Below, piece after piece: positions 15,275 through 24,159 of a stretch of 64,000 nucleotides of DNA. Under the pieces are notes generated by a model. It was not told where the DNA came from. It ran no database searches and saw only the letters and a program-made list of their open reading frames with translations. The translations under genes and the position numbers were made by a program. The stretch is taken from positions 372,001 to 436,000 of the forward strand of contig CAVWSF010000001.1 of NCBI GenBank assembly GCA_963757605.1, read 5' to 3'. Numbering within the stretch: position 1 is the stretch's first letter; each line of letters starts with the position of its first letter. This DNA is from JAICJC01 sp963757605 (GTDB taxonomy: Bacteria; Actinomycetota; Thermoleophilia; Gaiellales; JAICJC01).

Positions 15275-15733
15275 ATGGCCTGGCTTCCCGCCGCGTTCGT
15301 GCCGCCCGGCCGGGTCGAGCTCTCGACCGGGCATCACCTGCGTCCGATCCGCGAGTCAGACGTCGGGATCGACTACCCGGCGGTCATGGGATCGCGCGAG
15401 CGGCTGTGGGGGCTGTACGGGGACGCATGGGGCTGGCCGCCCGCCGACATGTCGTTCGACGACGACCGCCGCGACCTCGCCCGCCACGAGCGGGAGATCG
15501 CCGCGCTCGAGAGCTTCAACTACGCCGTGCTCGACGCCGCCGAGACGGCGCTCCTGGGATGTGTCTACGTCGATCCCCCCGATGACCGCTCGCCGGCGGG
15601 CACCGACGCCGTCGCCTCGTGGTGGGTGGTCGACGCGGCGGTTGGCAGCGAGCTCGAGCGCACGCTCGACGCGCTCGTCCCGGTCTGGCTCGCCGAGACC
15701 TGGGGCTTTCGGTCCGTGCATCGCATCCCCTGA
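15275..15733 (+). CDS. GNAT-like N-acetyltransferase
   Basis: 152 residues: HHLRPIRESDVGIDYPAVMG at the N-terminus, ALLGCVYVDPPD as the central strand, then ASWWVVDAAVGSELERTLDA. The central part follows the GNAT order, but the Q/R-x-x-G-x-G/A acetyl-CoA loop is replaced (VVDAAVGSELER). The chain is somewhat short at its C-terminus. Either a divergent or weakly active GNAT. It diverges from the pentapeptide gene with 19 nt between starts. Confidence 0.65.
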   Translation: MAWLPAAFVPPGRVELSTGHHLRPIRESDVGIDYPAVMGSRERLWGLYGDAWGWPPADMSFDDDRRDLARHEREIAALESFNYAVLDAAETALLGCVYVDPPDDRSPAGTDAVASWWVVDAAVGSELERTLDALVPVWLAETWGFRSVHRIP

Positions 15734-15832
15734 GCGCGGGTGCCGACGACTAGTCCCGGGCCGGCGCCGCCCGTACGCTGGTGATGGCGCCGCCAATTCC
15801 GGGCGGCGCCGATCGTTCGGGAGGGGGAAGGC

Positions 15833-16261
15833 ATGAATCGACGGACATTCGTGACGGCGACCGCGTCGCTGCCGCTGGTCGGGCCTGCGGCGGCCTGGGC
15901 GCTGGGCGGCCTCGCGGTGACGGCACCGGTCGCCGCCGCCGGCATCGGCGAGGGCGAGACGGGCATGGCGAGCGTGCTCTGGAGCTACCTCGACCACGCA
16001 TCGTCGTGGGACGAGGCGGTGGCCGATCTGCGCCGTTACGCCGGCGACGGCCACGCCGACGCCGACATCTTCGGCGACATCGCCGATCTCATCGAGCGCG
16101 AGCTGGCCGGCGTCGACCGCGAGCACCTCGAGGGCGTTCTCGGCTTCTTCCCCGGCGTCGTCCTCATGCTGCACGGGCTGCGCAGCGTCGGCGACTACGG
16201 AGACAAGGTGACGTTCGACGCGCAGGCCGCGTTCGTGCGGCGCCTGGTGGGGGCGCTCTGA
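15833..16261 (+). CDS. Exported hypothetical protein with Tat-like leader
   Basis: 142 residues. The leader MNRRTFVTATASLPLVGP has the twin Arg followed by T-F-V, then a hydrophobic stretch with AAA sites, so Tat export or anchoring is plausible. The mature part is acidic and helical (DEAVADLRRYAGDGHADADI, ELAGVDREHLEGVLGFFPGV). No family recognised. GGGAGGGGGAAGGC just upstream gives a good ribosome site. Its TGA overlaps the ATG of the metallophosphoesterase by one base, so the pair is co-translated. Confidence 0.65.
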   Translation: MNRRTFVTATASLPLVGPAAAWALGGLAVTAPVAAAGIGEGETGMASVLWSYLDHASSWDEAVADLRRYAGDGHADADIFGDIADLIERELAGVDREHLEGVLGFFPGVVLMLHGLRSVGDYGDKVTFDAQAAFVRRLVGAL

Positions 16262-17275
16262 TGGCGGTCACGCCGGTTGCACGCGTCGCGTTCGCGGCCG
16301 ACTGCGGCGGCGGCGGGTCGTCCAAGGCTCCCAGGGTCGCAAAGGCGATCAACGCGGCCTTCGGGCGCTTCGAGCACCCGGCCGCGACCTACCTGATCGT
16401 GGGCGGCGACGAGTACTCGCTGTGCACCGCCGCCACGATGAAGCACTACGACGCCTACATCGCGCAGCAGCCCAACATCGCCAGGGCCCGCACCGTCATG
16501 ACGCCCGGGAACCACACCAACGGCCCCGGCGGCAAGCACGGCGGAAAGCCGGTGCCGACCGTCCAGGCATGGCTCGACTACAACCGGGCGAACGGCACGC
16601 TGTCGCGCACGAACGGCGGCTGGATCAACCAGTCGGAGGGCATCCCGATGACCGACCAGTTCGTCGACGTCGCCGGCATCCGCTTCATCCTCCTGAACTC
16701 GGGCGCCGTCGAGAACCTCGTCGACCGCCCCGGCTGGCCGGTGCCGCACACCGGGGGCTCGGTGGCCGGGAACGCCCGCGTCTCGTGGCTCCGCTCGGCG
16801 TGGGCGCCAGGCACGGCGAACGTCGTGATCACCCATCACGCCCGGTGGAGCTACTACGGCGGCGGCCACGACAACCCGACGATGCAGAACCTGGTCGACG
16901 AGATCCTGGGCCGAAACGACGGCAGCGGGCCGCACTCCTCGCTGATCCTCCAGGGGCACGACCACAACATGCAGCTCATGGTCCCCCAGAACGCCACAGC
17001 GTCCTATCCGGGGCCTGACGAGCGCCGTGGTCGGCCTGTGCTCGACCTCGCCCGGGACGCACGCCGCGTCCAGGTCGAACACGTCGCAGAAGTCGTGGCT
17101 CCAGTTCGCGAACATCGGCGTCGGCGCCTGCGGCTTCCTGCAGATCGACATCATGAGCGACAGGAGCATGCGCCTCTCGATCATCGACGCGGCCGACACC
17201 TCCGGGAACCCGATGGCGAACACGCCGGCCACGGGCGTCACGGGCCCGGCGAAGGCGACGATCGAGGTGGTCTAG
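16261..17275 (+). pseudogene. Metallophosphoesterase-like protein, frameshifted near 17010-17013
   Basis: The first frame reads to about 17013 and shows calcineurin-like motifs: VGGDEYS, TPGNHTNG, ITHHARWSYYG and GHDHNMQLM. Homologous sequence continues one frame over (LTSAVVGLCSTS ... LQIDIMSDRSMRLSIIDAAD) to the TAG at 17275. Removing one G from the GGGG run at 17010-17013 restores a single ~337-residue ORF. Either a real inactivation or a homopolymer error. The intact part keeps all metal ligands. Its 3' end overlaps the convergent HTH gene by 4 nt. Confidence 0.75.
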
Positions 17276-17610
17276 GACGCGCGGCCGCGCGCCTCGGCCG
17301 GCCACTCGTAGTCGGGCGGGAGCAGGTCGAGCAGGTCGGATACGCGTAACCGTCCGCCGGGCCGCAAGAAGCGCCGGGTGTGGATCTCGTAGGTGTTCCG
17401 GCGGCCGACGCGGCGGCGGGTGACGAACCCGCCGTCGACAAGGTCGCGCAGGATCATCTGCGCGGCCCGCTGGCTCAGCCCGACGTCGCGGGCGACGTCC
17501 GCAAGCCGGATGTCGGGGTCGCGCGCGATCCGGAGCAGCACGGCGCTGTGGTTCGTCAGAAAGCGCCAGTTTGCTCGGCCGCCACCGCCGGGGCAGCCGC
17601 TGTCAGTCAT
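17272..17610 (-). CDS. Winged-helix transcriptional regulator
   Basis: 112 residues. NWRFLTNHSAVLLRIARDPD and RLADVARDVGLSQRAAQMIL-RDLVDGGFVTRRRVGRRNTYEI form a wHTH with the basic wing typical of MarR/ArsR-like HTH proteins. The C-terminus (GGRLRVSDLLDLLPPDYEW) has no known effector domain. It ends within the metallophosphoesterase gene (4-nt overlap) and lies 62 nt from the TrpC-like gene start-side. The target is unknown. Confidence 0.75.
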   Translation of the reverse strand: MTDSGCPGGGGRANWRFLTNHSAVLLRIARDPDIRLADVARDVGLSQRAAQMILRDLVDGGFVTRRRVGRRNTYEIHTRRFLRPGGRLRVSDLLDLLPPDYEWPAEARGRAS

Positions 17611-17673
17611 GCCAAGGGATCCTAGCGTTGCCTCAGGACGAAACAGTTGGTGACCTGCTGGTCGACAGAAGCG

Positions 17674-18399
17674 CTACTCGCGCGAGTCGCCGTGCAGGAT
17701 CTCGAAGGTCGCGTGCAGGCCCAGCTCGTGCACCCAGTCGCCGAGGATCGCCGCATCGACACCGGCCCGCTCCAGGGCGAGCACCTGATCGCGCGTGCGG
17801 ATGCCGCCCTCCGAGAGGACGACCTTCCCGGCGGGGACCTCCTCGAGGAGCGAGAACGTCCGCTCGAGGTCGAAGCCCCTGTCTTCGAGGCGGTTCTCGA
17901 CCAGGAACGAGTCCGGATCGAGCAGCTCCAGCGCCACCTCGATCTCCTCCTCCTCGGCCACCTCGACCACCACGTCGAGGCCGAGCTCGCCGGCGACGGA
18001 TTGCATGCGCACGAACCCGTCCTCGTCGTCGTCGAACGCCGCGGCGATCAGGACGACGCCGTCTGCGCCGCCGAGCCGGCTCTCGTAGAGCTGGTAGGGG
18101 TCGATGAGCACGCCCTTGTGGAGCACCGGCAGGCGCGTGGCCTCGAGTCCCGGCGGCACCGCCTCCGCGACGATCGCGAGGCCGGCGGCACCGGCATCAT
18201 GCGCCTCGGCGAGGATCGCCGGATCGGCCTCGGCCATCCGCAGGACGAACGAGATCTCCTCGCCGACGATGCCCTCGGTGAAGGGCCGGATCGCGTCCAT
18301 GTGGCGGACCGCCTCCTCGAGCTCGGGCAGGGGCCGGCTGCCGCGGCGCTCCTCGAGCGCGCGGCGGCTCGACGAGATGCGTCGGTCAAGCGACGGCAT
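17674..18399 (-). CDS. Indole-3-glycerol-phosphate synthase-like (TrpC fold), divergent
   Basis: 241 residues with a TrpC-type TIM barrel: RPFTEGIVGEEISFVLRMAEAD, LPVLHKGVLIDPYQLYESRL, VVLIAAAFDD, VVVEVAEEEEIEVAL, VLSEGGIRTRDQVLALERAGV. In canonical TrpC the corresponding blocks read L-x-KDF-x-ID-x-YQ, NNR and SESGI. Here the Asp-Phe after the catalytic Lys is Gly-Val, NNR is ENR, and SESGI is SEGGI. The barrel is intact but active-site residues are changed, so it may have another function or be a low-fidelity TrpC. No trp genes are adjacent. Confidence 0.7.
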   Translation of the reverse strand: MPSLDRRISSSRRALEERRGSRPLPELEEAVRHMDAIRPFTEGIVGEEISFVLRMAEADPAILAEAHDAGAAGLAIVAEAVPPGLEATRLPVLHKGVLIDPYQLYESRLGGADGVVLIAAAFDDDEDGFVRMQSVAGELGLDVVVEVAEEEEIEVALELLDPDSFLVENRLEDRGFDLERTFSLLEEVPAGKVVLSEGGIRTRDQVLALERAGVDAAILGDWVHELGLHATFEILHGDSRE

Positions 18400-18505
18400 C
18401 GGCGGTCAGCTCACGGGGATCGGATGGCCGGAGGGCCTGGTGTGACCGGATCTCCGGCTGGTCGGACTCGACCGGTAAGGGAGGCATCAACGCGGTCAGT
18501 CTATC

Positions 18506-19399
18506 TCACACCCCGAGCCGGTCGAGCTCGCCCGAGTCCCGCCGCCAGCGGGGACGGACGCGCACGCGGATCTCGAGGTAGACGTCGGAGCCGACGACCG
18601 CCTCGATCTCGGGCCGGGCGGCGGTGCCGATCGCCTTCACCATCGCCCCGGCCTTCCCCACCAGGATGCGCTTCTGCGACTCGGTCTCGCAGATCAGGCT
18701 CGCCTCGACCACCGTCGGCCCGCCCTTGCGCGGCCGGATCTCCTCCACCTCGACCGCGACGGCATGGGGTACCTCGTCACGGGTGAGGCGCAGGGCCTGC
18801 TCGCGCACGAGCTCGGCGATGCGGTGCTCGACCGGCTGGTCGGTGGTGACGCCCTCGGGGAAGTAGGCCGGTCCGGGCGGGAGGAGCGCGGTCACGTCCT
18901 CCAGGAGGGCCTCGATCCCGTCGCCCCTGAGCGCGCTCACCGGATGCACCGAATGCGCCTCCCCCAGCTCCGCCGCGGCCGCGAGCGCCGGAAGGATGCG
19001 CTCGGGCCCCAGGCCGTCGACCTTGTTCATGACGACGATGCACGGGGCCGACCCGGGCCGAAGGACGCGCTCGGCGATGAAGCGGTCGCCCGGCCCGATC
19101 GCGACCCGGGCATCCAACATGAAGAGCGTCGCGTCCGCGTCGGCCAGCGCCGCGTCGACGGCGCGCTGCATGCGCTCGGTCAGCCGGTCGAACGGCTTCT
19201 GGAATCCCGGCAGGTCGGCCAGGATCGCCTGGTAGCCCGGGCGTGTCACGACGCCGAGCGCCCGCCGGCGCGTGGTCTGGGGCGTCGTCGAGACGGCCGC
19301 GACGTGCTCGCCGACCAGCGCGTTCACGAGCGTGGACTTGCCGACGTTCGGGCGGCCGGCCAGCGCGACGACCCCGGACCGGAACGCCGCCTCGCTCAC
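18506..19399 (-). CDS. era: GTPase Era
   Basis: 297 residues. G1 GRPNVGKST, G2 region TTPQTTRRRALGV, G3 DLPGFQKP, G4 NKVD, G5 VSALRGDG. The C-terminal KH domain has EASLICETESQKRILVGKAG and ends YLEIRVRVRPRWRRDSGELD. Era binds the 3' end of 16S rRNA in 30S assembly. GTG 19399 overlaps the cdd stop by 4 nt. Era is the last gene of the long minus-strand cluster. Confidence 0.97.
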   Translation of the reverse strand: MSEAAFRSGVVALAGRPNVGKSTLVNALVGEHVAAVSTTPQTTRRRALGVVTRPGYQAILADLPGFQKPFDRLTERMQRAVDAALADADATLFMLDARVAIGPGDRFIAERVLRPGSAPCIVVMNKVDGLGPERILPALAAAAELGEAHSVHPVSALRGDGIEALLEDVTALLPPGPAYFPEGVTTDQPVEHRIAELVREQALRLTRDEVPHAVAVEVEEIRPRKGGPTVVEASLICETESQKRILVGKAGAMVKAIGTAARPEIEAVVGSDVYLEIRVRVRPRWRRDSGELDRLGV

Positions 19400-19788
19400 G
19401 GCTCGAAGCGGTCGGGCAAGAGCTCGGCCAGCAACGCGGCGACGACGTCGCCGCCACTTCGGTAGACGACCGTCATCTCGGGCCCGAACTCGGCCAGGAC
19501 CTGGCGGCACGCGCCGCACGGCGGCGCGGAGCCGGCCTCGGCGTGGACGGCGATCGCCGCGAACTCGCGCATGCCCGCGGTGACCGCGGCGAAGACGGCG
19601 TTTCGCTCGGCGCACGAGGTGAGGCCGTAGGAGGCGTTCTCGACGTTCACGCCCACGACCGGCGCCCCTCCGCCGGCGGGCAGGAGCGCCGCCCCGACCG
19701 GGAACTGCGAGTACGGCGCGTAGGCGTTCCTGGCGGCGCTTCGGGCCGTCTCGTAGAGGCGCAAATCGTCGTCGGTCGGTGTCCGCAC
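19396..19788 (-). CDS. cdd: Cytidine deaminase
   Basis: 130 residues. It deaminates cytidine/deoxycytidine to (deoxy)uridine in pyrimidine salvage. Zinc-site motifs are CAERNAVFAAV (Cys plus catalytic Glu) and PPCGACRQVLAEF. Substrate contacts are YSQFPVGAALL and GVNVENASYGLTSCAERNA. Length and motifs match the small tetrameric class. It sits between the kinase-like membrane protein and era, a placement seen in many Gram-positive genomes, and is coupled to era by a GTGA overlap. Confidence 0.95.
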   Translation of the reverse strand: MRTPTDDDLRLYETARSAARNAYAPYSQFPVGAALLPAGGGAPVVGVNVENASYGLTSCAERNAVFAAVTAGMREFAAIAVHAEAGSAPPCGACRQVLAEFGPEMTVVYRSGGDVVAALLAELLPDRFEP

Positions 19789-19797
19789 GGGCGGATT

Positions 19798-20925
19798 CTA
19801 CGGCGCGGGCAGCGTCGTGCCGCCGGGCGCCGGGAGCACTGTCGCCCCGCCGGACGTGCTGGGCGGCGTCTGCGTGGAGGTCGTCGCCGGCGGCGCCGGG
19901 GCGCTGGTCTGGGTCGAGACCGGTCGCTCGGGAGCGCGGTGCTTGTGTGCCGGCCCGTGGGCCGAAGGGCGCTTGCGCCGATGCTTCGCGGGGGTGCGGC
20001 GGACGGGATGGGAGGCCGCGGGCTTCGGCACGAGACGGGTGACCGGCAGCGTGGCGGGCCCGCTGGGCTTCGGCGCCGTCCGGCCGGCGTGAGCGCCCGG
20101 GTCGACGAGCGCCAAGCCCGTGACGGCCGCGGCGAGCGCCACGGCGACGGCCACGGCGATCCGGCGCCTGCGGCCCGGCACGCGGTGGGCCGCCCGCTCC
20201 ATCGCGTCGAGCTCGTCCTCGTCGAAGATCCCGCGCAGGCCGGGCGGCTCTGCGCCGCCGGCGGCCACAGCCTCGGTTCCGACGCGCTCGAGCTCGTCGA
20301 GGCACGCGCCCAGCGAGCCGAACCCGCCTGCGGCCGCCCGCTCGGCCCAGCCGCCGAGGCCGTCGGGGACGTGGGCTCGGGCGACGAGCGCGTCGAGCAG
20401 CCGCACGAGCAGCCGCTGGCCGCCGCCCGCCGGCGCGGCGGGGTCGGCGCCGGGCCGGGGAAGCAGCGGCCGCTCGAGGAAGGGCGTGGGGCCGGGGCCG
20501 ACGGCGAAGTCGTCGACCACGGCCAGCTCCGGCTCGAAGCCGGCGGCGGCGACCCGCTCGACGAGCCGCCCGAACCCCAGCACGAGCCGGGCGGCGTCGG
20601 CCGGCCCGGGCAGGCGCATCGCCCGCCACCGCACCACGGGCACGCCGAGGCTCGGAGGGAGCGCCAGGTACCAGTGGTCGCGGTGGCGGCCGAAGTCGAG
20701 CACCCCGCAGACCTCGCCGCACGCGATGCCGCGCCAGCGGCTGACCGCGTCCGCGAGGTCGTCCTCGGCCCAGGCGCCCGTCAGGAACACGAGCCGCACC
20801 TGGCTGGCGCGGCCGGAGTGCGTGTCGAGCGCGTCGACCGGGCCGCCCGGGTTGCCGGCGAGGGCGGTCGGGCTGACCAGATACCGGTCGGCCACGACGT
20901 TGGCGGGGCGGGCGGGGGCGGCCAT
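19798..20925 (-). CDS. Membrane-anchored protein with degenerate kinase-like N-domain and Pro/Thr-rich tail
   Basis: About 375 residues. Residues ~1-230 contain VVADRYLVSPTALAGNPGGP, CGEVCGVLDFGRHRDHWYLALP and LVERVAAAGFEPELAVVDDFAV, an order reminiscent of Ser/Thr kinase lobes but lacking HRD and DFG residues. A single membrane helix follows a basic stretch (RRRRIAVAVAVALAAAVTGL). The exterior tail (~100 residues) is Ala/Pro/Thr/Lys rich. ATG 20925 is preferred over 20946. It may be a cell-envelope pseudokinase. The relation to kinases is inference. Confidence 0.55.
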   Translation of the reverse strand: MAAPARPANVVADRYLVSPTALAGNPGGPVDALDTHSGRASQVRLVFLTGAWAEDDLADAVSRWRGIACGEVCGVLDFGRHRDHWYLALPPSLGVPVVRWRAMRLPGPADAARLVLGFGRLVERVAAAGFEPELAVVDDFAVGPGPTPFLERPLLPRPGADPAAPAGGGQRLLVRLLDALVARAHVPDGLGGWAERAAAGGFGSLGACLDELERVGTEAVAAGGAEPPGLRGIFDEDELDAMERAAHRVPGRRRRIAVAVAVALAAAVTGLALVDPGAHAGRTAPKPSGPATLPVTRLVPKPAASHPVRRTPAKHRRKRPSAHGPAHKHRAPERPVSTQTSAPAPPATTSTQTPPSTSGGATVLPAPGGTTLPAP

Positions 20926-21115
20926 GCCCCCAGCGTAGGGTCGCACCTGTCACGCGACGACGCGCCGACGGTCACAAATGCGTCACAAGAGCGTCCGACG
21001 GCAATGGCACCGAAGCGGGGAACCTTCACACGCACCACCCGCTCGTGGCTGCGGCGACGACCGCGCTCGTCGCCGCAGCTCCCACCACGCGCCGCCACCC
21101 ATTAAGGAGGGGGCT

Positions 21116-21143
21116 CACGGGGGGAACCCAGGGTTCCCCCGTG
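21116..21143 (-). terminator. Terminator-like hairpin after the dgkA-PAP2 gene
   Basis: Arms 21116-21129 and 21131-21143 pair over 13 bp with one bulged G (CACGGGGGGAACCC / GGGTTCCCCCGTG). It starts 1 nt beyond the stop of the minus-strand gene at 21145. No T-tract follows. The remaining spacer to 20926 (about 190 nt) shows no gene. Confidence 0.6.
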
Positions 21144-21144
21144 T

Positions 21145-21933
21145 TCAACTGAACGCTTGGAAGATCGCCGCCGTGACCATGGCGCCGAGCACGCCGCCGT
21201 AGACGACCTCGAGCGGGGTGTGCACCTTCGCCTCGACGCGGGTCTGGACGACGAGCAGCGCCATCATGAAGACCAGGGTCGAGACCAGCACCTGGTTCGC
21301 GTAGGACTGGGTGATGAAGGTTACGGCGGCCCAGCCGCCGAACGCGACCGCTGCGTGGCCCGACGGCAGCCCGCCCCGGAGCGGCGTGCCGGTGCCGAAC
21401 CGGGCCTTGATCCCGATCACGAGCATGATGACCACCGTGATCGCGATCACCGTGACGTGCGGCGGCGAGTGCTGGACGGTGTCGATGGCGCGGCTCGACG
21501 GGTTGCGAAGCCGCGGCCCGAACACGAGGTAGCCGACGAAGAGCGCGTTCACGGCCGCCACGAGCACGGCGCCGGCGGCGATGTCCTTGGCGGCGCGCGC
21601 GACCGGGTCGAAGGTGCTCGTCGCGAGGTCGATCGCCTTCTCGAGCGCCGTGTTGATCATCTCGGCGATGAGGACGAACGAGACCGAGAGCATGAGCGCG
21701 AGCATCTCGAACCGGCTCGCCCCGAGCACGACCCCGAGCGGCAGCACGGCCAGCGCGACGATGAAGTGGATGCGCATGTTGCGCTGCGTCCGCACCACGT
21801 AGATCACGCCCTCGAACGCGTAGTTGAAGCTCGCGACCAGGCTGCCCGCCTCGCGCCGGGCCGCCGAGAACGGCGCCGAGCGGCGGGCGGCGCGACGGGT
21901 CTCGTCGCCGTTACGAAGGACGGACGGCGGCAA
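21145..21933 (-). CDS. DgkA-type lipid kinase fused to PAP2 phosphatase
   Basis: About 262 residues. Residues ~30-140 are a diacylglycerol/undecaprenol kinase domain: SFNYAFEGVIYVVRTQRNMRI, three membrane helices and the signature EMINTALEKAIDLA. Residues ~150-260 are a PAP2-like membrane phosphatase (LRGGLPSGHAAVAFGGW, then TRVEAKVHTPLEVVYGG). The two activities are opposed or sequential on lipid carriers such as undecaprenyl phosphate. No ATG exists before the kinase core. A TTG at 21933, overlapping the ybeY end by 23 nt, is my best start. Confidence 0.82.
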   Translation of the reverse strand: MPPSVLRNGDETRRAARRSAPFSAARREAGSLVASFNYAFEGVIYVVRTQRNMRIHFIVALAVLPLGVVLGASRFEMLALMLSVSFVLIAEMINTALEKAIDLATSTFDPVARAAKDIAAGAVLVAAVNALFVGYLVFGPRLRNPSSRAIDTVQHSPPHVTVIAITVVIMLVIGIKARFGTGTPLRGGLPSGHAAVAFGGWAAVTFITQSYANQVLVSTLVFMMALLVVQTRVEAKVHTPLEVVYGGVLGAMVTAAIFQAFS

Positions 21934-22338
21934 CGGGGCCGACCTCCTCGAAGATGGCGTTCTGGCGGCGGAGCATGTCTCCGTTATCGGCCTCGTGGTC
22001 GTAACCCACGAGATGCAGCACGCCGTGCACGAGGAGGAGCGCGATCGGCGTGCCGTCGGCCTCGGCCCGCTCCGGGCACACGACGACGTCGCCGAGTTGG
22101 CGCGGAAGGCCGTCCGGCAGGGCATCGCGGCCGTCCAGCGGGAACGAAAGGACGTCCGTTGGCTCGTCCTTGCCGCGATGGGCGGCGTTGAGAGCGGCCA
22201 TCTCCGTGGGCTCGACGAGGACGACGCCCACCTCGCCGGCCGTCACGCCCTCGGCCCTGAGCGTGGCGGCCACGGCCTCGGCCGCCGCCGCCTCGTCGAC
22301 GGCGTGCCCGCTTCGGTTGTCAACCTCCACGTGGACGG

Positions 22339-22342
<4 letters not shown>
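21911..22342 (-). CDS. ybeY: Endoribonuclease YbeY
   Basis: 143 residues. The zinc-site motif HGVLHLVGYDHE (residues ~110-121) and ELNAAHRGKDEPTDVLSFPL-type segment (here MAALNAAHRGKDEPTDVLSF) identify the family. YbeY acts in 16S rRNA 3'-end maturation and ribosome quality control. GTG 22342 overlaps the phoH stop by 4 nt. The phoH-ybeY-dgkA-cdd-era order is widely conserved in Gram-positives and supports the call. Confidence 0.95.
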
Positions 22343-23301
<959 letters not shown>

Positions 23302-23331
23302 GCGCGGGGAAGTGTAGATTCCGGGACGGGC

Positions 23332-23712
23332 ATGGAAACGCTGCGGCTGATCCTGGGGTCGAAGGCATTCGCCACGATCGCCGGCGGATCGCTCCTGATG
23401 GTCCTCGGCGCGGCCCTGGGCGTCGCGATCGGGTCCGACTCGAGCTCGAACGCGGCCACCTCGCTCCAGACGGTCACGAAGAACGGGACGACCCGAATCG
23501 TGGCGGTCTCCGCGAAGCCGGAGACGAAGACGGTGAAGCACACGGTGACCAAGCGAAAGACGGTGCACAAGCCGGGGTCAACGTCCATCCAGACCCAAAC
23601 CGTGACCGGGCCGAGTCAGACGGTGACGCACACTGTGACGCGGACACAACGCGTGCCGACGACCGTCACGCAGACGATCACGGTGACGACGGGGCCACCT
23701 CCACCGCCGTAG
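23332..23712 (+). CDS. Single-pass membrane protein with Thr/Val-rich exterior
   Basis: 126 residues. METLRLILGSKAFATIAGGS-LLMVLGAALGVAIG is one hydrophobic anchor with a short cytoplasmic start. The rest is a low-complexity T-V-x repeat (TKNGTTRIVAVS, KTVKHTVTKRKTVHKPG, QTVTHTVTRTQRVPTTVTQT) ending in PPPPP. Such tails are probably extended and wall-spanning. No catalytic features and no named family. It is the only plus-strand gene within the era-lepA block, divergent from phoH and convergent with yqeY (3 nt between stops). Confidence 0.7.
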   Translation: METLRLILGSKAFATIAGGSLLMVLGAALGVAIGSDSSSNAATSLQTVTKNGTTRIVAVSAKPETKTVKHTVTKRKTVHKPGSTSIQTQTVTGPSQTVTHTVTRTQRVPTTVTQTITVTTGPPPPP

Positions 23713-23715
23713 CGT

Positions 23716-24159
23716 TCACGCGCTCAGCCGGGCCCGCACCAGCGCGGCGGCGGCGGCCCCGTCGACCCGGCCCTCGCCGCGGGCCGTCACCAGCCCCATC
23801 ACGCGGCCCATGTCGCGCATCGACTCTGCGCCGGTCTCCTGGATCGCCGCGTCCACGAGCGCGGCCAGGTCCGCCTCGGACATGGCGGCGGGAAGATACG
23901 CCTCGATCACCGGCACGTCCGCAAGCTCTGCGGCGGCCCGGTCCTCCCGGCCGGCGGCCCGGTAGCTGTCGGCGGCCTCCAGCCGCTGCTTTCGCTCGCG
24001 CCGTAGCGCCGCCTCCGCGTCCGCTTGCGAGAACTCCCCGACCGGCAGGGCCGTCTCCGCCCGCTGGAGCGCGGAGAGCACGAGCCGCAGCGCGTCCACC
24101 CGGCTGCGGTCGCCGGCGCGCATGGCGTCCGTGAGGTCGGATCTCACCCGGTCGATCAC
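23716..24159 (-). CDS. yqeY: GatB/YqeY domain protein
   Basis: 147 residues, the usual YqeY length. MIDRVRSDLTDAMRAGDRSR and VDALRLVLSALQRAE form the N-terminal helices. VIEAYLPAAMSEADLAALVD and MGRVMGLVTARGEGRVDGAA give the C-terminal tRNA-binding-like tail domain shared with GatB. It is not itself an amidotransferase and its role is undefined. It overlaps the mtaB stop by 4 nt, so it is translated with tRNA-modification genes. Confidence 0.92.
   Translation of the reverse strand: MIDRVRSDLTDAMRAGDRSRVDALRLVLSALQRAETALPVGEFSQADAEAALRRERKQRLEAADSYRAAGREDRAAAELADVPVIEAYLPAAMSEADLAALVDAAIQETGAESMRDMGRVMGLVTARGEGRVDGAAAAALVRARLSA

Noticed and set aside
23332..23712. Thr/Val repeat protein as a DNA tandem repeat artefact
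   Set aside because: Codons vary within the repeat and a proper membrane anchor precedes it, so it is kept as a gene.
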